Source: Snodgrassella alvi
Lineage (GTDB): Bacteria > Pseudomonadota > Gammaproteobacteria > Burkholderiales > Neisseriaceae
DNA: 44,597 nucleotides
Assembly (NCBI RefSeq): GCF_002777825.1
Contig: NZ_MEIR01000069.1
Coordinates: 1 to 44,597 of the forward strand
Reading direction: 5' to 3'
Shown here: piece after piece, positions 42,123 to 44,597 of the stretch
How positions within the stretch are numbered: position 1 is the first letter of the stretch
Layout of the letters: every line of letters begins with the position of its first letter
Translations under genes and position numbers: made by a program
Notes under the pieces: generated by a model
Told to the model about the DNA's origin: nothing
The model's input: only the letters and a program-made list of their open reading frames with translations
The model's database searches: none

Positions 42123-43050
42123 TGTAAATACCCCAAACTTAGTACAAGATTTAAGTAGAAAATTATGCTGCTTGTTTTAGGGTTTTATATTCACTCGGCG
42201 TCATATTATTTAATGCTTCATGAGGTCTTTCCGTGTTATAAATGGTTAGCCATTCTTCGGTTACCTTTCTTGCTTGTTCCAGATTATTAAATAGATATAA
42301 ATCTAGTACCTCTGTGTGATAGGTGCGATTAAATCGTTCAATATATCCGTTTTGATATGGACTGCCTGGTTGAATATAATCTATGGTTATACCATGTGAC
42401 TTCGCCCAGTCGATGAATGTTTTTCCGGTAAATCCCGGTTCATTATCCACTCGTATTTTGAGTGGATAGCCATGATATTCGGCCAGTTTATCCAGATAAC
42501 GGGTAACCCAACCAGCCAGAAAACTAACTGCAATATCAATGCCTAACGCCTCACGATTAAAGTCATCTATCACATTGAAGGTTCTAAAACGCCGTTGATT
42601 GCGACTGCTGTCACTCATAAAATCCATTGACCAGCATTCACCTTGTTTACTGGGTACTGATAGCCTTTCTGGATTTCGTGGAGGAATGCGCTGTTTACGC
42701 TTTACCCTGAGATTAAGCTTTAATTCACAATATACCCGATACACGCGTTTATGATTCCATTTATAGCCGAGCTTTCTGATACGATTAAAACATTTAGGAA
42801 AGCCCCAGCGTAAATGCTTATCGGTAATAGCACTTAGTACCGACATAATCACTGAATCATCCGGTAACTTGGGTTGATAATAGTAAGCACAGCGGCTTAA
42901 GCCAACAATAGCGCAGCTCATGGCAATAGTAACAGAATGACTTTCTTGCAGTTGTACAGCCCAAGCTTTACGTGCTTGAGTAGGCACTATAGCTTTTTTA
43001 TGATTTCCTTCTAAAGCTGGGATTGTAAGCTTAGCTTAGCCAACATCTGC
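42123..43050 (-). mobile_element. IS3-family element, 5'-truncated (copy 2)
   Basis: Starts with TGTAAATACCCC at 42123 and is alignable to copy 1 through orfB, the A6G slip site and the last codons of orfA. Similarity stops at AACATCTGC (43050). Most of orfA and the other terminal repeat are gone. The remaining orfA bases have diverged more than orfB. Confidence 0.9.
42163..42987 (-). CDS. IS3-family transposase OrfB, intact frame
   Basis: 274 aa from GTG 42987, the usual OrfB entry point after the frameshift site. An N-terminal HTH_21-like region ([28 protein letters not shown]) precedes the RNase H-like integrase core with the DDE residues: Asp in WSMDFMSD, Asp in RVDNEPGF, and Glu in NGYIERFNRTY. 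It ends TLKQAA. Because orfA is truncated, no OrfAB fusion can be made from this copy; it could act only with OrfA from elsewhere (copy 1 has an intact orfA). Confidence 0.92.
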   Translation of the reverse strand: MPTQARKAWAVQLQESHSVTIAMSCAIVGLSRCAYYYQPKLPDDSVIMSVLSAITDKHLRWGFPKCFNRIRKLGYKWNHKRVYRVYCELKLNLRVKRKQRIPPRNPERLSVPSKQGECWSMDFMSDSSRNQRRFRTFNVIDDFNREALGIDIAVSFLAGWVTRYLDKLAEYHGYPLKIRVDNEPGFTGKTFIDWAKSHGITIDYIQPGSPYQNGYIERFNRTYHTEVLDLYLFNNLEQARKVTEEWLTIYNTERPHEALNNMTPSEYKTLKQAA

Positions 43051-43182
43051 ATAAAAATATAGTCATTGCCAATAATAGTATCAGTAAGTACGTAATAGAA
43101 ACCTTTAATATAAAGATTTCTATTGCGGTATGGATGTTGATTTAAATTAAATAACAATACGTATTAATGCATGTTAATTGCC

Positions 43183-44388
43183 TCAACGCTCTTTAAGTAA
43201 TGCCCGCAATGTTTGTTTTTCATACACTTGACGAATTATTTCAATGACCGACTTAGTAAAAGTACTCTCCTGAGGATGGGAAAAACTTATCCATGTTTCG
43301 TCTTCTATGAATTTTGGCATAGCATTTTTTTCGGGTGAATCCCAAGCAGGCCACCACAATTCATTTGATTGTGGTGATGAAAGAATACCTTCCATTTGCT
43401 CTGCAATATGTTTGTATAGTTTTTTGTTAGGCTGAACAGTAGCATCTTTTCGACGAATCCCATAAATTATATCTCTTTGCATTGTACCTTGAGATTCCCA
43501 ACGCAAAACAAAATAATCGTTTGGATCAAACTTTATTTGAAAACCTGCATAACGTTTTTCAATTTCAGTATCTCCTTCAATTTTGATACCTACCATACCT
43601 AAATTGGCTGTTTGGTCTCGTAAATTTTTAATAAATTTATCAAATAATTCCTTTTTTACTACTTCAATATTATTTGCAATAAGAAGTGCTGAATTAAGGT
43701 TGTTAGAATTTGAAAGAATCATTTTAACTAACTCATTTTGTTGTTTCATATTAATTTCTCCATTTACGTTTTCTTGAATATATTGAATTAAATCCTCAAC
43801 AAGTAATTTTATTTTAGGTGCTTGGACATATAAAGCACAATCAATTAACCAATTGCGTAATTCATAAAAAGTGATGTGTAATACATTATCGCGAATAGAC
43901 TCATCGGTATCTTCAGACAAAGTATATTCGTTAATCTCTCTATTACATAAATAGATCAATAGCCAATTTTTATCATTTTTTGCTTCTCCATGTAGCCACG
44001 TGCCATAATCTTTTAATTGATCTTTTTGATCACATGCCCATGGTTTATTTTCAATTGCAATATAATTTTTATGATCTGTGAGGAGAATATCAATCCGCTG
44101 TCCTGTAGGAATTTTATATTCAGTAACAACCTGATATTTTGACTCAAGCTGTATGTTTTTTTGTGAAGAAAATAACTCATAAAACTTGTTAATAAATAAG
44201 TCTTGTTGACCATGTGTTTCATTTTTATCCAATAAAAATGCTAAGCAATTGGATAATGCCATTTCATTGATACAAAATAGATTCAATAAACGAAAAGCAG
44301 GCGCAAGTTGGCGATCAAATAATGCATTAGCCTTTTTATAACTTTCACGCCATAACGTAACATCATCTAATAATTTTTGAATGCTCAA
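43183..44388 (-). CDS. PD-(D/E)XK nuclease-superfamily protein (PDDEXK_4-like)
   Basis: A 401-aa protein. Residues 86-130 carry the nuclease core: Glu90 in VVTEYKI, Asp100 in GQRIDILL, then Glu113-Asn-Lys115 in YIAIENKPWA, with Gln124-Leu after it. The helical N-terminus (LLNLFCINEMALSNCLAFLLD) is typical of the PDDEXK_4 group. The C-terminal half (about 215-401) is a mixed domain I do not recognise. The start is TTG (44388) with a strong AAGGAGATAGC before it. It has an AT-rich, Lys/Asn-rich composition unlike its neighbours and lies next to IS debris, so horizontal arrival is likely. A defence role is possible but unproven; no partner methylase is in view. Confidence 0.8.
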   Translation of the reverse strand: MSIQKLLDDVTLWRESYKKANALFDRQLAPAFRLLNLFCINEMALSNCLAFLLDKNETHGQQDLFINKFYELFSSQKNIQLESKYQVVTEYKIPTGQRIDILLTDHKNYIAIENKPWACDQKDQLKDYGTWLHGEAKNDKNWLLIYLCNREINEYTLSEDTDESIRDNVLHITFYELRNWLIDCALYVQAPKIKLLVEDLIQYIQENVNGEINMKQQNELVKMILSNSNNLNSALLIANNIEVVKKELFDKFIKNLRDQTANLGMVGIKIEGDTEIEKRYAGFQIKFDPNDYFVLRWESQGTMQRDIIYGIRRKDATVQPNKKLYKHIAEQMEGILSSPQSNELWWPAWDSPEKNAMPKFIEDETWISFSHPQESTFTKSVIEIIRQVYEKQTLRALLKER

Positions 44389-44597
44389 TGCTATCTCCTT
44401 TTTGATTTTTTGGTTTATAAATGCAAATATTTGTTAATATTTATGGTTTATTGCCGCAATTCAAAGAATGTAATGACCTGATTTAATGTTGATTTATCTA
44501 GTGATATTATATATCACTACTCTCGAATACAAGCAAAAAACAATTTTAATAATTTCAGGCTCAATTATCTTTTCTATTTCTGTCACAATCAAAAATT
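44389..44597. promoter_or_regulatory. Promoter region of the nuclease gene with palindrome at 44499-44519
   Basis: An AT-rich leader. TAGTGATAT (44499-44507) and ATATCACTA (44511-44519) form a perfect 9-bp inverted repeat with a 3-bp spacer, 111 bp before the TTG start. It looks like an operator for a dimeric repressor. No gene is recognised to the window edge. Confidence 0.5.

Noticed and set aside
1-44597. CRISPR arrays, tRNA genes, prophage
   Set aside because: No regularly spaced repeats, no tRNA T-loop or acceptor pairs, and no phage structural or lysis genes were seen on reading both strands.

Overview
The window looks like the chromosome of a host-associated member of the Neisseriaceae, most like Snodgrassella or a close relative. 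The basis is gene content and order recalled from the family: minC-minD-minE running straight into oxyR, an MntX-type manganese exporter, metK beside an LpxL-type acyltransferase, a terminator carrying a Simonsiella-type DNA uptake word, moderate GC with AT-rich gaps, and genes for lactate and dicarboxylate use. No database was searched, so the genus is an inference.

Layout. At the left edge (about 70-105, minus strand) is a textbook rRNA-type promoter firing out of the window. Then come a DUF2520 Rossmann protein (235-1140, minus), minCDE-oxyR (1269-4106), dtd, a secreted coiled-coil protein, tag, and mntX preceded by a yybP-ykoY manganese riboswitch (6930-7060). A DASS anion symporter diverges from dnaK, which has a sigma-32-type promoter. 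Two possible small genes, lldD, tex, a lipoprotein and budA follow. Next is a decayed YnfA/UPF0060 gene, then an AraJ-type MFS transporter, a 68-aa protein, a uracil-DNA-glycosylase-like protein and a Rossmann oxidoreductase. A LpxL-type acyltransferase precedes a four-gene efflux operon on the minus strand (MarR/EmrR, outer membrane factor, EmrA, EmrB). metK and a second LpxL-type acyltransferase diverge.

From 28.9 to 31.4 kb the DNA is AT-rich and decaying. It holds a full-length but broken IS3-family element with a 4-bp target duplication and an ECF sigma factor gene killed by nonsense codons. rplM-rpsI, dinG and an orphan metQ follow.

The most interesting locus is 35802-41384. It is a tightly packed six-gene operon related to E. 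coli ynbABCD: a CDP-alcohol phosphatidyltransferase with two Asn-substituted metal-site positions, a CdsA paralogue, a PlsC-type acyltransferase, a fused alpha/beta hydrolase-methyltransferase, a fused PAP2-dual-specificity phosphatase, and a small membrane protein. Together these could make, remodel, methylate and dephosphorylate a special membrane lipid or lipid-linked product. The product is unknown to me. The right end has two truncated tandem IS copies and a lone PD-(D/E)XK nuclease-like gene with a TTG start and a palindrome upstream.
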